Below are positions 62,087-64,000 of a DNA stretch of 64,000 bases, piece after piece. Position 1 is the first letter of the stretch; each line of letters begins with the position of its first letter. Origin of the DNA: PKWO01 sp036561005. GTDB lineage: Bacteria; Pseudomonadota; Gammaproteobacteria; Burkholderiales; Burkholderiaceae_D. The stretch is from the NCBI GenBank assembly GCA_036561005.1, contig DATBQE010000031.1:28788-92787 (forward strand). The letters run 5' to 3'. Under the pieces are notes generated by a model. It was not told the origin of the DNA, searched no databases, and saw only the letters and a program-made list of their open reading frames with translations. Position numbers and translations under genes: made by a program.

Positions 62087-62845
62087 CTATAAATTTGCCG
62101 AGAGTTGCGCCCGTATTTGCCCCTTATCAAGAATGCGCGCCTGAACTGCTTTCATTACGGCGCCTTCAGGGATAGTGAGCACTCCCTCTACACGCTGGTA
62201 ATGTTTGAACGTCAGCTTGAATTTATCGGGCTCGGTAGAAGTCGGCTCCGGGAAAACGATCATAGCACTTTTGCCGGCCTGCAGAACCGTAACTGTGAGT
62301 TGCAAATTGCCGGTAAAGTCGTGGTCACCTTTGCCGCCTTGCATGACCAGCAACTGATAGCGCAACTGGTTTGGTGCGACCACTTCCGTTTTCATGCGGC
62401 GGATTGAAACACCAAGAGAATTGGCATCAACCGGCAGCAGACTTTCGAAAAATGCCAGGTCTTCCTTCAGCTTGACGTTCTCACCCTCCAGAGACTTGAC
62501 CTGCAATTCGAGCTGCTGCTGCTCGGATTTATCCATGTTTTGCTTGGTCTCGGCCGCGTTGGCCGTCGACGAATATTGATCGCGTTCGGCGGTCAGCTTT
62601 TCGACCTGCTCGCGCAATTGATCGACTTGTTCACGACTCACGCCGCCGGAAAAGCCGGGCACACGCCCCTGCTCGTAACCGAACTTAATGAAGGCAAGGC
62701 ACAGCGCGAGCATGACGAGAAAGCCGGCGATGCGTAGCGGCCAGGGCAATTGTGTCTTGATCGTCATGCGCGGCGCAGAGATCGACATGCGACGCCACCA
62801 AAGTCTGAATTTCATCGAATTATGAAAAGCGTTCGAGTTGGACAT
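62087..62845 (-). CDS. Coiled-coil single-pass membrane protein (DUF6776-like)
   Basis: Conserved beta-proteobacterial protein of unknown function. The 252-residue product has a basic N-terminus, one membrane segment (about 36-54, LRIAGFLVMLALCLAFIKFG), a coiled coil (about 70-135, QVDQLREQVEKLTAERDQYS), and a periplasmic beta-rich domain (YQLLVMQGGKGDHDFTGNLQ). Placed directly upstream of bactofilin with a 70-base gap. The DUF number is from memory. An envelope-scaffold role is an inference from its neighbour. Confidence 0.78.
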   Translation of the reverse strand: MSNSNAFHNSMKFRLWWRRMSISAPRMTIKTQLPWPLRIAGFLVMLALCLAFIKFGYEQGRVPGFSGGVSREQVDQLREQVEKLTAERDQYSSTANAAETKQNMDKSEQQQLELQVKSLEGENVKLKEDLAFFESLLPVDANSLGVSIRRMKTEVVAPNQLRYQLLVMQGGKGDHDFTGNLQLTVTVLQAGKSAMIVFPEPTSTEPDKFKLTFKHYQRVEGVLTIPEGAVMKAVQARILDKGQIRAQLSANL

Positions 62846-62960
62846 GATTTCTTTTTACAATTGATCACATATCGCAATGTGCATCAATCTCCACAAATCA
62901 TCAAGACTATTTCACCGAGGAAAGAGTGAAATATGACAATTTGATGGAAACGCGAAACAA

Positions 62961-62991
62961 AAAAGCCGCCGGACAAGTCCATGCGGCTTTT
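62961..62991. terminator. Terminator of the rplM-rpsI operon
   Basis: Stem AAAAGCCGC/GCGGCTTTT with a 13-base loop, about 55 bases after the rpsI stop on the minus strand. Confidence 0.8.
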
Positions 62992-63044
62992 GTGCGTTGC
63001 GGCAAATGCAAAACGATATCGCCAGGGCGATATCGTCCATGACA

Positions 63045-63437
63045 TTAACGCTTCGAGAATTGCTTTGCGCGACGTGCCTTGCGCAGACCAACCTTCTTAC
63101 GTTCGACTTCACGAGCATCGCGAGTAACGAAACCGGCCTTGGCCAATTCCGACTTCAAGGTTGCATCGTAGTCGATCAGGGCGCGGGTGATACCGTGGCG
63201 AACTGCACCGGCTTGGCCGGATTCGCCGCCGCCGTGCACGTTGACCATGATGTCGAAGCGCTCGACATTGTTGGTCAGAACCAGCGGCTGGCTGATCACC
63301 ATCAGGCCGGTTTCGCGCGAAAAATACTCGTTCGCGGGTTTGCCGTTGACGACGATCTGGCCTGTGCCGGATTTGATGAAGACGCGAGCCACTGCACTCT
63401 TGCGACGGCCGGTCCCGTAATTGTAGTTACCGATCAT
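63045..63437 (-). CDS. rpsI: 30S ribosomal protein S9
   Basis: Small-subunit protein whose C-terminal tail reaches the P-site tRNA. The 130-residue product starts MIGNYNYGTGRRKSAVARVF and ends RKKVGLRKARRAKQFSKR with the conserved terminal lysine-arginine. It is translated after rplM with a 9-base gap. Confidence 0.98.
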   Translation of the reverse strand: MIGNYNYGTGRRKSAVARVFIKSGTGQIVVNGKPANEYFSRETGLMVISQPLVLTNNVERFDIMVNVHGGGESGQAGAVRHGITRALIDYDATLKSELAKAGFVTRDAREVERKKVGLRKARRAKQFSKR

Positions 63438-63446
63438 GTCTTATCC

Positions 63447-63875
63447 TTAGAGTTCAAGTGCTTTGGGTTGCTGAGCAGCGTGCGGATGCGTGGCTTCCGC
63501 GTACACTTTCAACTTCTTGATCATCGCGTAGCCGAGCGGGCCCTTGGGCAACATGCCCTTGACCGCTTTCTCAAGCGCGCGACCTGGAAAACGCTGTTGC
63601 ATTTTCAGGAAGTTGGTTTCATAGATGCCGCCCGGATAGGTCGAGTGGCGGTAGTAGGTACGATCCGTGGCCTTGTTGCCGGTAACGCGCAACTTGCCTG
63701 CATTGATCACGACGATGAAATCGCCCGTGTCGACGTGCGGAGTAAATTCTGGTTTGTGTTTGCCGCGCAGTCGGAGTGCCACTTCGCTGGCAACACGTCC
63801 GAGGACTTTGTCCGTCGCGTCAATCACGAACCAATCGCGCTTGACCTCATGGCCCTTAGCGGAAAAGGTTTTCAT
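63447..63875 (-). CDS. rplM: 50S ribosomal protein L13
   Basis: Early-assembly large-subunit protein. From the ATG at 63875 it has 142 residues and starts MKTFSAKGHEVKRDWFVIDA. It shows KVLGRVASEVALRLRGKHKP, TPHVDTGDFIVVINAGKLRV, and KGMLPKGPLGYAMIKKLKVY. The open frame upstream to 63926 is leader sequence. Promoter and autoregulatory leader lie at or beyond 63876-64000; no clear hexamers are recognised there. Confidence 0.98.
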   Translation of the reverse strand: MKTFSAKGHEVKRDWFVIDATDKVLGRVASEVALRLRGKHKPEFTPHVDTGDFIVVINAGKLRVTGNKATDRTYYRHSTYPGGIYETNFLKMQQRFPGRALEKAVKGMLPKGPLGYAMIKKLKVYAEATHPHAAQQPKALEL

Positions 63876-64000
63876 GTTTGACTTCCTTAAATATTGATTA
63901 CTGCCCAAAACGGCGGTTCCACGCACAAAGATTGCAATAAAACAATAAATGTGGACTCGACCTTGTTATCTCTTCCTGGGCAAACGGAAGAACCGAAAAT

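Overview
The window is a stretch of chromosome from a beta-proteobacterium. Gene content and order (tyrS-dtd, dusB-fis-purH-ruvCAB, polA-DUF2782-thrB, recG-oxyR, rplM-rpsI, erpA-bactofilin) fit Burkholderiales, and the proteins read most like Oxalobacteraceae such as Herminiimonas or Janthinobacterium. That placement is an inference from recognition, not a search. About 60 protein genes are supported. I found no tRNA, rRNA, CRISPR array, prophage or intact insertion sequence.

Layout. 0-2.4 kb: C-terminal part of a STAND (NB-ARC/TPR) ATPase. 2.4-8 kb: recG behind a LexA box, then oxyR and ubiA, with yggS-proC on the minus strand. 8-10.8 kb: pilT-pilU (type IV pilus retraction) and a glutathione peroxidase. 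10.9-16.1 kb: a four-gene glycolate/D-lactate oxidation operon (dld-like, glcD, glcE, glcF). 16.1-18.2 kb: structured intergenic repeats around a cobalamin adenosyltransferase and an ATP-grasp protein. 18.2-21.3 kb: xseB-ispA-dxs (isoprenoid precursors). 21.6-25.4 kb: Rieske oxygenase, EamA transporter, sulfurtransferase, ZIP metal transporter. 25.5-33.6 kb: polA, a DUF2782 secreted protein, thrB, a membrane protein, uvrD.

33.6-38.8 kb is the most accessory part. It has a long leader with a 28-codon ORF, a secreted PHI-1/EXORDIUM-like protein with six cysteines, an NTF2-like periplasmic protein, a DsbC-type disulfide isomerase, and a lipase-foldase (Lif) homologue with no lipase beside it. 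After these come two uncharacterised minus-strand ORFs behind a second perfect LexA box.

38.8-43.7 kb: thiamine operon (thiC-thiS-thiG-thiD-thiE) under a TPP riboswitch, split by a pair of inverted dispersed repeats. 43.7-48.8 kb: valS, a DUF2147 protein, a hydratase and a YaiI-type protein. 48.8-57.5 kb: a long minus-strand run (tyrS, dtd, ybhB-like, histidine phosphatase, dusB, fis, purH, ruvC, ruvA, ruvB and a small membrane protein). 57.5-64 kb: an M23 peptidase behind a structured leader, anmK, a small secreted protein, erpA, bactofilin, a coiled-coil membrane protein, rpsI and rplM.

Most of the window is housekeeping. The best leads for something undescribed are (i) the PHI-1/DsbC/Lif-like secreted-protein folding neighbourhood, (ii) a LexA box plus an apparently leaderless start at recG, and (iii) a perfect LexA box in front of an unknown 73-codon ORF.
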